The notes: generated by a model from the sequence alone, not told the origin. DNA of 64,000 bases from JBBPYC01 sp038200275 (GCA_038200275.1 JBBPYC010000087.1:14850-78849), one strand, 5' to 3'. Shown: positions 8,777 to 17,918, counted from the first letter of the stretch. Translations and numbers: made by a program.

Positions 8777-9487
8777 ATGTCGAGCGAATCCTATGTCTTC
8801 GATCCCTTGCCCGTTGTGTCCTTACCAGTGGTCGGCCAGTCCGCACGCTTTCCAGTGCACCGTGTCTATTGCGTCGGTCGCAATTACGTCGAGCATGCCA
8901 AAGAGATGGGCTTCACGGGCCGTGAGCCGCCGTTTTTCTTTTTGAAACCCGCCACCAGTGTGGTCGTGGTGGACGCAGGCCAGACCGGCCAGCTGCCTTA
9001 CCCGTCACTCACCAAAAGTCTGCATCACGAGATTGAACTCGTGGTGGCGATCGGCAAGGGCGGCAAAAACATCAAGGCAGCGGATGCGCACAAGCACATC
9101 TTCGGCTACGGCGTGGGTCTGGACATGACGCGACGCGACCTGCAAGGCGAAATGAAGAAACAGGGCCGTCCGTGGGAGATCGGCAAGGCATTCGAGCATT
9201 CGGCACCCATGGGTCCGATCACGCTGGCGGCACAGGCCGGCGATGTGGCAAATGCTGAGATCTACGTCAAGGTGAACGGCCAGGACCGCCAGCGCAGCAA
9301 CGTGTCCAAACTGATCTGGAACATTGCCGAATCGATTGAGCACCTGTCGCAAGGCTGGGAACTGCAGCCGGGTGATCTGATCTTCTCCGGCACGCCGGAA
9401 GGCGTGGCGGCGGTCGAAGTGGGCGACTCGATGGAAGGCGGTGTGGCCGGCCTTGAGACGCTACGCCTGTCGGTGGTGGCCGGCTAA
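8777..9487 (+). CDS. Fumarylacetoacetate hydrolase (FAH) family protein, fumarylpyruvate-hydrolase-like
   Basis: 236 residues covering one FAH fold. Family features are visible: VYCVGRNYVEHAKEMG near residue 30, FFLKPATSVV, HHEIELVVAIGKGG with metal-ligand acidic residues, GYGVGLDMTRRDLQ, and the C-terminal GDLIFSGTPEGVAAVEVGD. Members cleave C-C bonds in acylpyruvates (for example fumarylpyruvate in gentisate breakdown) or decarboxylate oxaloacetate. The combination of DMTRRDLQ and the short length resembles fumarylpyruvate hydrolases, but no other gentisate gene is nearby, so the substrate is left open. A NUDIX gene follows after 36 bases and may be co-transcribed. Confidence 0.87.
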   Translation: MSSESYVFDPLPVVSLPVVGQSARFPVHRVYCVGRNYVEHAKEMGFTGREPPFFFLKPATSVVVVDAGQTGQLPYPSLTKSLHHEIELVVAIGKGGKNIKAADAHKHIFGYGVGLDMTRRDLQGEMKKQGRPWEIGKAFEHSAPMGPITLAAQAGDVANAEIYVKVNGQDRQRSNVSKLIWNIAESIEHLSQGWELQPGDLIFSGTPEGVAAVEVGDSMEGGVAGLETLRLSVVAG

Positions 9488-9523
9488 CACCGATCCGTCC
9501 ACCAGTTGCTGCTTACCTGACGT

Positions 9524-10096
9524 ATGTCGGCCGTCATTCCGCCCAAAACGCTTTCCCGTGCGCCGATTCGGCACTGCCGCAATTGCGGCAGTGCGGTGGT
9601 CTACCGCGTGCCGGACGACGGGGACACGCGTGAGCGCGCGGTCTGCCCAGCCTGCCAGACCATCCACTACGAGAACCCGCTGAATGTGGTGGGCACGGTA
9701 CCCCATCTTGATCACCGTGTGCTGCTTTGCAAGCGCGCAATCGATCCGCGCTTGGGCAAGTGGACATTGCCAGCTGGCTTCATGGAGTTGGGTGAGACGT
9801 TGGCACAAGGCGCGCAGCGCGAAACCGATGAGGAAGCCGGCGCGCAGATCGAAATGGGCGCCCTGTTTTCAATCATGAACGTGACGCGAGTCGGTCAGGT
9901 CCATTTCTATTTCCTTGCGCAGCTGCTGTCTGATCGGTTCGATCCTGGCCATGAAACCAGTGACACGTGGCTGGTCCGCGAAGAAGACATCCCGTGGGAC
10001 GAAATCGCGTTTCGGACCGTCGCTGAGACCCTGCGTTGCTACTTTGCCGACCGCCGCGCCGGCCGATTTGGATTCCATCAGCTCGACATGGCCTGA
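9524..10096 (+). CDS. NUDIX hydrolase with N-terminal zinc ribbon
   Basis: 190 residues. The N-terminal ribbon has two Cys pairs (HCRNCGSAVVYR and CPACQTIHYENP). The NUDIX box is complete: GFMELGETLAQGAQ followed by RETDEEAGA fits G-x5-E-x7-RE-U-x-EE-x-G-U, so metal-dependent hydrolysis of a nucleoside-diphosphate-linked substrate is expected. Zinc-ribbon NUDIX proteins of this layout are usually annotated as ADP-ribose, FAD or NADH pyrophosphatases or as housecleaning enzymes; the exact substrate cannot be read here. The gene lies just downstream of the FAH gene and is convergent with egtD. Confidence 0.9.
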   Translation: MSAVIPPKTLSRAPIRHCRNCGSAVVYRVPDDGDTRERAVCPACQTIHYENPLNVVGTVPHLDHRVLLCKRAIDPRLGKWTLPAGFMELGETLAQGAQRETDEEAGAQIEMGALFSIMNVTRVGQVHFYFLAQLLSDRFDPGHETSDTWLVREEDIPWDEIAFRTVAETLRCYFADRRAGRFGFHQLDMA

Positions 10097-10125
10097 GGCC
10101 AGTCGGCTGCTACGCGGCGTGGCAC

Positions 10126-11127
10126 TCAGTCCGACGGCGCCCATAACCAGTGCAAACTGAAATTCTGCGCTGCATCGGTCCAGACCGGCCCCGGCGTGAA
10201 CCCGGCGTGCGAAGCCAGTTTGCGCAGCCCATCGATGGTGAATTTCTGCGAATTTTCGGTGTGCAAGGTCTGGCCCTGCACGAAATCGAACGTGCAACCG
10301 CCGACCTGCACCGCTTGCGCCGCCCGACTCATCAGATGCATCTCGATGCGTTGCAGCGGCGCGTTGTAAAACGCGCTGTGCGCAAACTGTTTGAGCACGA
10401 AGTTCGCATCCAGCTCGCGGTTCGCACGCGCGAGCAGATTCAAGTTGAACGCTGCCGTCACCCCTTGCGCGTCGTTGTACGCCGCATGCAACAGCGCCGG
10501 CTCTTTCACGAGATCGGCGCCGAGCAGCAGCGCGCCACCGCGCACCATCGAGGCAGCGGCGCGTAAAAATGCAATTGACTCCTCGGCCGTGAAATTGCCG
10601 ATGGTCGAACCCGGAAAGAAACCGATGCGTCGCCCGGTGCCGGGCAGTGCCGCAGGCATGTCAAAAGGCTGCGTGTAGTCGGCTGCGACCGGCTGCACCG
10701 CAAGGTCGTGGTAGTCCCGCATCAACGCAACGGCCGCCGTCGTCAGGTGTTCGGCTGAAATATCGATGGGTACAAAGCGCTTGGGCCGATCCAGTGCGTC
10801 GAGCAACAACCGGATCTTGTGCAGCGAACCGGCACCGAACTCGATGATTTCGGCATGCGCGCCACTGAGTTTGGCGATGTCGCCTGCGTGGCGCTCGATC
10901 AGCGCGATCTCGGTGCGGGTCGGGTAGTACTCAGGCAGATCGCAGATGCGGTCGAACAGCGCCGAGCCGGCCGCATCGTAGAAATATTTGGGTGAGATGC
11001 GGCGTGGCTCCTGCCCCAGTGCTGCCAACAGGTCGTGCCGGAACGCCGCCCTGGTCGAAGCGGCAGCGCTGGCAGGCGTCACCACAGTGGTCTCGGACGC
11101 AAATTCCATCTGATTTTGTTCCACCAT
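10126..11127 (-). CDS. egtD: L-histidine N-alpha-methyltransferase EgtD (ergothioneine biosynthesis)
   Basis: 333 residues from the ATG at 11127. That start shares one base with the egtB stop (TGATG), so translation is coupled; longer frames upstream only overlap egtB. Family motifs are clear: SPKYFYDAAGSALFDRICDLPEYYPTR split by the usual spacing, then the SAM-binding IIEFGAGSLHKIRLLL, IGFFPGSTIGNFT, and LLLGADLVKEPALLHAAYND. EgtD trimethylates histidine to hercynine in the cytosol, the first ergothioneine step. It is the second gene of an egtB-egtD pair. Confidence 0.94.
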   Translation of the reverse strand: MVEQNQMEFASETTVVTPASAAASTRAAFRHDLLAALGQEPRRISPKYFYDAAGSALFDRICDLPEYYPTRTEIALIERHAGDIAKLSGAHAEIIEFGAGSLHKIRLLLDALDRPKRFVPIDISAEHLTTAAVALMRDYHDLAVQPVAADYTQPFDMPAALPGTGRRIGFFPGSTIGNFTAEESIAFLRAAASMVRGGALLLGADLVKEPALLHAAYNDAQGVTAAFNLNLLARANRELDANFVLKQFAHSAFYNAPLQRIEMHLMSRAAQAVQVGGCTFDFVQGQTLHTENSQKFTIDGLRKLASHAGFTPGPVWTDAAQNFSLHWLWAPSD

Positions 11128-12419
11128 CAAAGGTCCCGAGCCAGCCGCAAGCCGGAGAATTGCCAACGCGCGGCCGGCGGAAAAAAGTTGCGATAAGTGC
11201 GCCGTGCATGCTCTGCGGGCGTAGCGACGCTGCCGCCGCGCAGCACGATCTGTCCCACCATGAACTTGCCGTTGTATTCGCTGACGACACCCGTCATCGG
11301 CTTGAACCCAGGGTACGGGTCGTACGACGACCGGGTCCACTGCCACACGTGCCCCGTCAACTGCGTGATCCCGGGCACATCGAACGCGGCTTCCCATTCG
11401 AACTCGGTCGGCAGCCGGGCTGCAGCCCATTCGGCAAACGCAGCCGCTTCGTAAAAGCTGAGTTGGGCGACTGGTGCATTGCGGTCCAACGCGCGCACGC
11501 CGTGTAGGCCGAACACCTGCCAGCAGTCAGCGGTTGTGCGCGGGTCGTCTGGTGCAAGCCAGTAGGCCGGCGCGTGCCATCCCTGCGCGCACACTGCGGC
11601 CCAACCGTCGGACAGCCATAGCTCGGACCGGCGATAACCCCCGTCCTCAATGAAGTCGGCGAATGCCCCGCAGGTTACGAGCCGGTCTGCCACCGCATGT
11701 GCGCCGAGCAACACGCGATGACGCGGCGTTTCGTTGTCAAACGCAAAGCCGTCGGCAGCATGCCCGATCCACACTTCACCCGCAGGCCGCTCGATGAAGC
11801 GCGGCGCACTGGCTTCGGGCTTGGCCAGCCGCAGCATCGGCGGCTCGGGTGTGCGGTAAGCCGGCAACAACGGGTTGCAAGACAGCAGGTGCAGCGCATC
11901 GGTCAGCAGCAATTCCTGATGCTGTTGCTCGTGATGCAGCCCCAACAGAACCAACTGCGCTGCGGCCTGCCAGTCGGGGTTGGCCTCGGCGCCCGTGCTC
12001 AAAAAGCGCTGCATCGCCTGATCGACATGGTTGCGATAGGCGAACACCTCATCCACCGAAGGCCGCGTCAGCAAGCCCCGCTCGGGCCGCGAATGCCGCC
12101 TGCCAAGCGCTTCGTAATAAGAATTGAACAGATAGCCGAACCGGGGGTTGAACACCCGGTAGCCGCTGGCGAACGGCTGCAACACCACGGTTTCAAAAAA
12201 CCAGGTGCTGTGTGCCAGATGCCACTTGCCTGGGCTGGCATCTGCCATCGACTGCACGCACAGGTCTTCGGCCGACAGGGGCGCGGCCCGTGCCAGCGTC
12301 TCTGCGCGAACTTGCGCATAGCGATCGGCCAGTTGGGCAGGCGCATCGGACGCAGCGGAGAACGGCTGCTGCATCGCAGCAGCGAGGCGAGCGGCCGGAA
12401 GAGGTGAAGTTGGCGACAC
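11127..12419 (-). CDS. egtB: Hercynine oxygenase / sulfoxide synthase EgtB
   Basis: 430 residues. An N-terminal DinB-like half supplies the iron ligands: WHLAHSTWFFE (His70) and LGLHHEQQHQE (His163 and His167, the HxxxH pair). The C-terminal half is an FGE-sulfatase/C-type-lectin fold (RLPTEFEWEAAF, GHVWQWTRSSYDPYPGF, VLRGGSVAT, GLRLARDL). EgtB makes the C-S bond between hercynine and a cysteine-type donor using O2. No egtC amidohydrolase is seen in the window, so a cysteine-using EgtB is plausible but not shown. The gene is divergent from a PLP trans-sulfuration enzyme across a 238-base gap. Confidence 0.94.
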   Translation of the reverse strand: MSPTSPLPAARLAAAMQQPFSAASDAPAQLADRYAQVRAETLARAAPLSAEDLCVQSMADASPGKWHLAHSTWFFETVVLQPFASGYRVFNPRFGYLFNSYYEALGRRHSRPERGLLTRPSVDEVFAYRNHVDQAMQRFLSTGAEANPDWQAAAQLVLLGLHHEQQHQELLLTDALHLLSCNPLLPAYRTPEPPMLRLAKPEASAPRFIERPAGEVWIGHAADGFAFDNETPRHRVLLGAHAVADRLVTCGAFADFIEDGGYRRSELWLSDGWAAVCAQGWHAPAYWLAPDDPRTTADCWQVFGLHGVRALDRNAPVAQLSFYEAAAFAEWAAARLPTEFEWEAAFDVPGITQLTGHVWQWTRSSYDPYPGFKPMTGVVSEYNGKFMVGQIVLRGGSVATPAEHARRTYRNFFPPAARWQFSGLRLARDL

Positions 12420-12657
12420 GGCGGAGGAAGTCTCCAGTCAAACAAAGCGGAAGAAGCCAAATGGGTTGAACGACAGGCCTTGACCGCGCCGGTGGGCGTT
12501 CGGCACATGAATTTGATCGACCAGCCAAGGCTGCGGCGGGGCTGCGCCGAATTACAGCACGCCCCTTTAAAACGAGCACACGGCGGGCCTATCGCCATCC
12601 ACAATCGAGCTGGAGCATTCTTTGACTGCGTCCAGCCCCACGTCACTGCAATCACCT

Positions 12658-13851
12658 ATGTCCAACCGCATACCCACTCGCTACCCTGAAACCCGCGCGC
12701 TGCACGCCGATGCCGATTTGCACCGGGACGATCCGTCGGTCACTGCCCCGATTCACTACAGCGCGACGTTCAAGGCGCGCGACGCGGCCGACTTTGCGGA
12801 GATGGCCACTCAGCCGCGCCATCCGGGCTTCTACACACGCTACGGCAATCCGACGCACGAGCGTGTCTGCGCGATCCTGGCCGATTTGGAAGGCACAGAG
12901 ACCGCGCTGCTGACCGCCTCAGGCATGGGCGCGATCAGCACCACCGTGCTTGCGCTGGTGTCGGCCGGCGACCACGTGATCGCGCAAAGCCGGCACTACA
13001 TGAGCACAACCAAGCTGTTCGAGGAAGTGCTGCCGCGCTTCGGCGTGGAAGTCAGCATTGTCGAGCAGGCCGATGTGTCCGCGTTTGAAGCCGCGCTGCG
13101 TCCGAATACGCGGCTCGTCATGCTGGAGTCGCCGGCCAATCCCACGCTGGTGCTGACCGATCTGGAGGCGATTGCTGCGTTGGCGCGCCAGCGCGGCGCC
13201 TTGACTGTGGCCGACAACACGTTTGCTTCCCCGCTGAACCAGCAACCGCACGCGCTCGGCGTTGACATCGTGGTCCATAGCGCCACCAAGTACCTTGGCG
13301 GTCACCACGACATCACGGCCGGCGCAGTCTGTTGCAGCCACGCGCTGGCCGAGACAATCTGGCGGATGCACACCACGCTCGGTGCGGTGCTGTCCCCGAT
13401 GGACGCTTGGCTGCTGCTGCGAGGGCTGCGCACGCTGCCGGTCCGCGTCGAACGCATCAATGCGAACGCGCTCGCGCTGGCCGGCTGGCTCGAAGCGCAG
13501 CCGCAGGTCGAGCGCGTCTACTACCCCGGCTTGCCGAGCCACCCACAGCACGACCTCGCGAAGCGGCAGATGAGCGGCTACGGCGCCGTTATTGCGTTTG
13601 CGCTGCGCGGCAGCTATGAGCAAACCAGCCGCTTTGTCGCTGCGCTCGAACTCGCAACGCACGCCGTCAGCCTTGGGGGTGTCGATTCGTTGATCGTGCA
13701 CACGGCTGCGATGTGGGCCGGCACGATGAACCAAGCGCAGATGCAGACAGCCGGCATCGCGCCGAACTTCGTGCGGCTGTCGGTGGGGCTGGAGCACATC
13801 GAGGACCTGAAAAGCGACATGCAGCAAGCGTTGTCCGACATGCCACGCTGA
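12658..13851 (+). CDS. PLP-dependent trans-sulfuration enzyme (cystathionine gamma-synthase/beta-lyase family)
   Basis: 397 residues from the ATG at 12658; a TTG 36 bases upstream is less likely. The fold-type I Cys/Met-metabolism signature is complete: YTRYGNPTHERV near residue 60, GMGAISTTVLALVSAGDHV, VADNTFASPLNQQPHALG, and the PLP lysine in HSATKYLGGHHDI, then VYYPGLPSHPQHDLAK. Members perform gamma-replacement or C-S beta-lysis. The divergent neighbour is egtB and no egtE is present, so it could be the C-S lyase that releases ergothioneine from the sulfoxide. That is inference only; methionine metabolism is the conservative assignment. Confidence 0.88.
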   Translation: MSNRIPTRYPETRALHADADLHRDDPSVTAPIHYSATFKARDAADFAEMATQPRHPGFYTRYGNPTHERVCAILADLEGTETALLTASGMGAISTTVLALVSAGDHVIAQSRHYMSTTKLFEEVLPRFGVEVSIVEQADVSAFEAALRPNTRLVMLESPANPTLVLTDLEAIAALARQRGALTVADNTFASPLNQQPHALGVDIVVHSATKYLGGHHDITAGAVCCSHALAETIWRMHTTLGAVLSPMDAWLLLRGLRTLPVRVERINANALALAGWLEAQPQVERVYYPGLPSHPQHDLAKRQMSGYGAVIAFALRGSYEQTSRFVAALELATHAVSLGGVDSLIVHTAAMWAGTMNQAQMQTAGIAPNFVRLSVGLEHIEDLKSDMQQALSDMPR

Positions 13852-13905
13852 TGCGACTGCCGGGCTAAGTGCTGGCGCTGTCGTTCCAAACCAGCGACGG
13901 TGCTT

Positions 13906-15237
13906 TCAAATGGCGCAGGTGCGAAACCCGACGAACCCGTCGTCCTGGTGTGGCCACGCGAAGCGCCGAAACTTCAGATGATGCTGGCGCTGCCGGGTTG
14001 CAAACGAGGCGCCGCGCAGCACTTTGGCAGCGCCGAAAGCAGATTCCACTGCAGCGGCGAACGGATCGGCAACATAGCCGGGCCAAGGCCGCAGCGTGGT
14101 TGCAGTCCATTCAAGCACGTCGCCCCACCGAAAGCCGCGCCGCGCGGCAACCTGCGCGGCGACTTCCCATTCGACCTCGGTTGGGAGCCGTCGTCCGGCC
14201 CAACGTGCCCAGGCATCGGCCTCGAACCAGCTTGCATGCATGACCGGCTGATTGCCGGACAGCCGAATGCCGCGGCCGAAAAAGCGCTGCACCACCGCGC
14301 CGCTGCCGCCGAAACGCGCAGCGCCTATCTGCTCGACATGGCGCGGGCCGCGCCGGCCGTGCTCGGCGGCCTGCGCCCGCAACCACTGCCAGCCGGCCGC
14401 GTTCCAGCAATCTTCGCGGTCATAGCCACCGTCATCGACAAACTCGATGAACTGAGCCCAGCAGACTGGCTGCGCGTCGATCTCGAACGCCGGCACCGGC
14501 ACCAGATGCTCAGGCTGCTCGATCGCTGGCACATAGCCGATCGACCGGCTGCCAAGCGACCCGCGCGTGGCCGGGCACGCCAGCGGCTCGCGTTGGTGCA
14601 TGCTGCCTGGCGCTTCGATCGGCATCGTCAAACCCAGCGTCTGCGCCGCGACCAGCAGCGCTTCACCACAGGCATCCTCATGCGCCAGCGCGGCCCGAAA
14701 GAAATACAGCGAATCGTCCTCGTCAGGGGTTTTTTCGAGCAGGTCGAGCGTGTCTTCGAGCGTCTCCAGCAAATAGCTTCGGGTGGCTTCGGCGGTCGGG
14801 AGCGGCGACCGGTTGCCGTGCAGCTCCTGACCTGGCCCGTCCGCGTTGCGTTGCACCGGGTCCCAATATTCATCGGCATGTGGCTCGATCGACGCGATGC
14901 GGGTCGGCTCGCCAGGACACCGTGGACCCGCACTGCGCTGGGTGTTGCGCAGGGTCCAGCGCTCGGCGAACCAGCCGACATGGCCGAGGAGCCAAAGCGG
15001 CAAATTGCCCGCAGCATCCTTGTGCTCCATCTGGCCCGCCGGCCGCCTGGCCTGCGCCCGCTCGATCAAGCCGAAGGCCTGCAGGGTCAGGTTGCGCGAA
15101 TCGATCAGCGCCAGCGATAGCAGGTCGCGTCCCGCTTGGCGACATGTAGGGGAATCGACCGCGTCGCCGCCGGCGCGATGGCCAGAGCCAGACGGCTCGG
15201 CGGGTGCAGGAGCACCGGTGGGATCGACAGGTAACAT
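13906..15237 (-). CDS. SUMF1/EgtB/PvdO-family nonheme iron protein, SenA-like, with a substituted iron ligand
   Basis: 443 residues. The layout is EgtB-like: an N-terminal DinB-like half with PLWLLGHVGWFAERW (His86) and FFRAALAHEDACGEA, then an FGE/lectin half with RLPTEVEWEVAA, VLEWTATTLRPWPGY, VLRGASFATRQRQHH and GFRTCAI. The GHxxWF spacing and LYFFRxALxHED segment resemble the selenoneine synthase (SenA) branch more than EgtB itself. In relatives I recall the last motif reads HEDxH; here it is His186-Glu-Asp-Ala-Cys190, so one of three predicted iron ligands is Cys. No selenosugar synthase (SenB) gene is adjacent. Function may be changed or lost. First Met is uncertain because the ~25 N-terminal residues are low-complexity. 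Confidence 0.75.
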   Translation of the reverse strand: MLPVDPTGAPAPAEPSGSGHRAGGDAVDSPTCRQAGRDLLSLALIDSRNLTLQAFGLIERAQARRPAGQMEHKDAAGNLPLWLLGHVGWFAERWTLRNTQRSAGPRCPGEPTRIASIEPHADEYWDPVQRNADGPGQELHGNRSPLPTAEATRSYLLETLEDTLDLLEKTPDEDDSLYFFRAALAHEDACGEALLVAAQTLGLTMPIEAPGSMHQREPLACPATRGSLGSRSIGYVPAIEQPEHLVPVPAFEIDAQPVCWAQFIEFVDDGGYDREDCWNAAGWQWLRAQAAEHGRRGPRHVEQIGAARFGGSGAVVQRFFGRGIRLSGNQPVMHASWFEADAWARWAGRRLPTEVEWEVAAQVAARRGFRWGDVLEWTATTLRPWPGYVADPFAAAVESAFGAAKVLRGASFATRQRQHHLKFRRFAWPHQDDGFVGFRTCAI

Positions 15238-15403
15238 CCGGCCAGCTTAATCGCGCCACGGCATGTTCGGCCGCATGCCCAGTGGCCTAGGGTAAGTCGT
15301 GCCGAGCAACCACGGGAATACACCGACCGCAAGCGACCGACACAGCGATGACAATGCAGCGCCTCCTCGCAGGCACCGATCTCCCTTATTTCCGATTGCT
15401 CCT

Positions 15404-16012
15404 ATGCACGCCTTGCTCAAACTGTCCGGCGCCGTCGACTGGCTGAATGAACACATCGGCCGCTGGTCGATCTGGCTGATTCTGGCGTCCACCTTGATCA
15501 GCGCTGTCAACGCGATCGTGCGCAAGATCTTTAACGTCAGCTCGAACGCGTACCTGGAAGTGCAGTGGTACCTGTTCGCTGCGTCGTTCCTGATCGCTGC
15601 CGCCTACACCCTGCTGCACAACGAGCACGTGCGTATCGACGTGGTGGCCAGCCGGTTCACCCGCCGCACGCAGGTCAAGATGGAAGTATTCGGTTTTCTG
15701 GTGTTCCTGATACCGGTGTGCCTTGCGGTGCTCTATTACAGCTGGCCGTTTGCAATGAACGGCTACCTGACCGGCGAGATGTCGAACAACTCGGGCGGCC
15801 TGATCCGCTGGCCGGTGTACGCGATGATTCCGCTGGGCTTCACGCTGCTGCTGCTGCAAGGCGTGTCCGAGCTCATCAAACGGCTTGCGTTTCTGCAGGG
15901 GCACATTGAGGACCCGGGCATCAAGCGCGCTACGGTCTCGGCTGAGCAAGAGCTGGCCGAGTCGATCCGACGGCTCGCCGAAGGCAAGACCACCGATGCA
16001 GCCGCGCGCTGA
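15404..16012 (+). CDS. TRAP transporter small permease (DctQ family)
   Basis: 202 residues from the ATG at 15404; the upstream in-frame GTG at 15299 would add 35 residues that do not look like protein. It has four hydrophobic segments (WSIWLILASTLISAVNAIV, VQWYLFAASFLIAAAYTLL, VFGFLVFLIPVCLAVLYYS, VYAMIPLGFTLLLLQGVSE) and the DctQ signature HNEHVRIDVV. It forms the membrane complex with the large permease that follows after 15 bases. The C-terminal hydrophilic tail of ~40 residues is longer than in most DctQ proteins. The cognate binding protein is convergent on the other strand. Confidence 0.92.
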   Translation: MHALLKLSGAVDWLNEHIGRWSIWLILASTLISAVNAIVRKIFNVSSNAYLEVQWYLFAASFLIAAAYTLLHNEHVRIDVVASRFTRRTQVKMEVFGFLVFLIPVCLAVLYYSWPFAMNGYLTGEMSNNSGGLIRWPVYAMIPLGFTLLLLQGVSELIKRLAFLQGHIEDPGIKRATVSAEQELAESIRRLAEGKTTDAAAR

Positions 16013-16027
16013 AAGACGAGGCTCACG

Positions 16028-17842
16028 ATGGAATTCCTGACCACCAACTTCGCCCCGATCATGTTCGCGGGGCTGATCTGCTTTCTGCTGTTCGGCTTTC
16101 CCGTCGCATTCAGCCTCGGCGCCTGCGGCTTGTTCTTCGCGTTCATCGGCATCGAACTTGGCCTGCTGCCCGAAGCACTGATGCAGGCGCTGCCGCTGCG
16201 GCTGTTCGGCATCATGCAAAACGACACGCTGCTGGCGATTCCGTTTTTCACGTTGATGGGGCTGATCCTCGAGCGCAGCGGCATGGCCGAGGACCTGCTG
16301 GAGACCATCGGCCAGCTGTTCGGCCCACTGCGCGGCGGGCTGGCGCTTGCGGTGGTGTTCGTCGGTGCCTTGCTGGCGGCTACCACTGGCGTGGTGGCCG
16401 CGTCCGTCATCTCGATGGGCCTGATCTCGCTGCCGATCATGCTGCGCTACGGCTACGACCGGCGGCTTGCCACCGGCGTGATCGCGGCCAGCGGCACGCT
16501 CGCGCAGATCATCCCGCCGTCGCTGGTGCTGATCATCCTGGCCGATCAGTTGGGTCGCAGCGTCGGCGATATGTACAAGGGTGCGTTTCTGCCCGGCTTT
16601 CTCTTAATGGGCATGTACGCAGCTTACGTGGTGCTGATCGCGGTGCTGAAGCCGAGCCGAGCCCCTGCGCTGCCGCCGGAAGCGCGCACCTTGCGCGAGC
16701 CCAACGGTGCAAGCGGCATGCTGTCGCTCGGCGTGCTGACCGTGATCTGTGCGGCCGTGGCGACTTATTACGCGCAGAACTTCGAGCGTGTGCAGAGCTT
16801 CATCACCGGCACCACGGTCACCACGGTGGCGACCGACGAGGTGATCGTGGTGTCGATGACCGCCGCGGTGATCCTCGCGCTGGTGGCGGCGGTCATCAAC
16901 CGGGTCACCGGGCTCGGGCTGCTCTCACGCATGGCCGAGCGCGTGACGTTCGTGCTGATTCCGCCGCTGCTGCTGATGTTTTTGGTGCTGGGCACCATCT
17001 TCCTTGGTGTGGCCACGCCGACCGAAGGCGGCGCAATGGGGGCCCTGGGCGCGCTGATCCTGGCCAGCGTGCGCGGGCGCATCACGTTGTCGCTGCTGAA
17101 GCAGGCGCTTACTTCCACCACCAAGCTTTCGTGCTTCGTGATCTTCATCCTGATCGGCTCGACGATCTTCAGCCTGACCTTTCAGGGGGTGGACGGCCCG
17201 CGCTGGGTCGAGCATCTGCTGGCCGATTTGCCCGGCGGTCAGCTTGGCTTTCTGATCCTGGTGAACCTGCTGATCTTCTTTTTGGCATTCTTCCTGGACT
17301 TCTTCGAGCTGTCGTTCATCGTGGTGCCGCTGCTCGCGCCCGTGGCCGAGAAGCTCGGCATCGATCTGGTCTGGTTCGGCGTTTTGCTGGCTGTGAACAT
17401 GCAGACCTCGTTCATGCACCCGCCGTTCGGATTTGCGCTGTTTTATTTGCGCAGCGTGGCGCCGACCGACGAATACACCGACCGCATCACGAAGCAGCGC
17501 ATCGCGCCGGTCAAGAGCACCGACATCTACTGGGGCGCCGTGCCATTTGTCTTCATTCAGATCGTCATGGTCGGGCTGATCATCGCGTTCCCGGCGCTGG
17601 TCTCGAGCGGCATCGGCAAGAAACCGGTCTACGACCTCGACAAGGTCCGCCGTGAGATGGAAGCCACCATGCGCGCCGCCGAGCCGCCGCCCATGCCTGA
17701 GCCGCCGACTGCGCCATCGATTCCGGCCAACGGCGGCACGGGTGCTGCGCCCGTGCCGGAGCCCTCGAGCGGCATCCCGGAGTCGGCCGACGACCCGATG
17801 AAGGCGTTGATGAACTCGATGCAGGACGCGGCAAAGAAGTAG
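16028..17842 (+). CDS. TRAP transporter large permease (DctM family) with Pro-rich C-terminal tail
   Basis: 604 residues with about a dozen hydrophobic helices. DctM features include FSLGACGLFFAFIGIELGLL, TTGVVAASVISMGLISLPIML, GTLAQIIPPSLVLIILADQLG and, late, VNMQTSFMHPPFGFALFYLR. This subunit forms the sodium-coupled translocation channel. It is longer than the usual ~430 residues because of a middle insertion (residues ~215-290) and a C-terminal ~60-residue tail rich in Pro, Glu and Ala (PPPMPEPPTAPS). The long form fits the TakM/YiaN-like branch used with keto-acid binding proteins. Co-transcribed with the small permease and ended by the hairpin at 17887. Confidence 0.92.
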   Translation: MEFLTTNFAPIMFAGLICFLLFGFPVAFSLGACGLFFAFIGIELGLLPEALMQALPLRLFGIMQNDTLLAIPFFTLMGLILERSGMAEDLLETIGQLFGPLRGGLALAVVFVGALLAATTGVVAASVISMGLISLPIMLRYGYDRRLATGVIAASGTLAQIIPPSLVLIILADQLGRSVGDMYKGAFLPGFLLMGMYAAYVVLIAVLKPSRAPALPPEARTLREPNGASGMLSLGVLTVICAAVATYYAQNFERVQSFITGTTVTTVATDEVIVVSMTAAVILALVAAVINRVTGLGLLSRMAERVTFVLIPPLLLMFLVLGTIFLGVATPTEGGAMGALGALILASVRGRITLSLLKQALTSTTKLSCFVIFILIGSTIFSLTFQGVDGPRWVEHLLADLPGGQLGFLILVNLLIFFLAFFLDFFELSFIVVPLLAPVAEKLGIDLVWFGVLLAVNMQTSFMHPPFGFALFYLRSVAPTDEYTDRITKQRIAPVKSTDIYWGAVPFVFIQIVMVGLIIAFPALVSSGIGKKPVYDLDKVRREMEATMRAAEPPPMPEPPTAPSIPANGGTGAAPVPEPSSGIPESADDPMKALMNSMQDAAKK

Positions 17843-17886
17843 CCGGTTCAGGTCCGTTTGAAGCAGACCGAAAACAGAGCCGCCAT

Positions 17887-17918
17887 GCAAAAAGCCCCGC
17901 AGTGGCGGGGCTTTTTGC
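17887..17918. terminator. Bidirectional Rho-independent terminator between the convergent TRAP genes
   Basis: A perfect 14-bp stem, GCAAAAAGCCCCGC paired with GCGGGGCTTTTTGC, closes an AGTG tetraloop. The A and T runs inside the stem give a U tract after the GC core on either strand, so it can end both the dctQM transcript and the convergent dctP transcript. Confidence 0.9.

Noticed and set aside
13900..15120. Long plus-strand open frame opposite the SenA-like gene
   Set aside because: The minus-strand frame shows clear FGE/EgtB-type motifs, while the plus-strand product does not resemble any protein.
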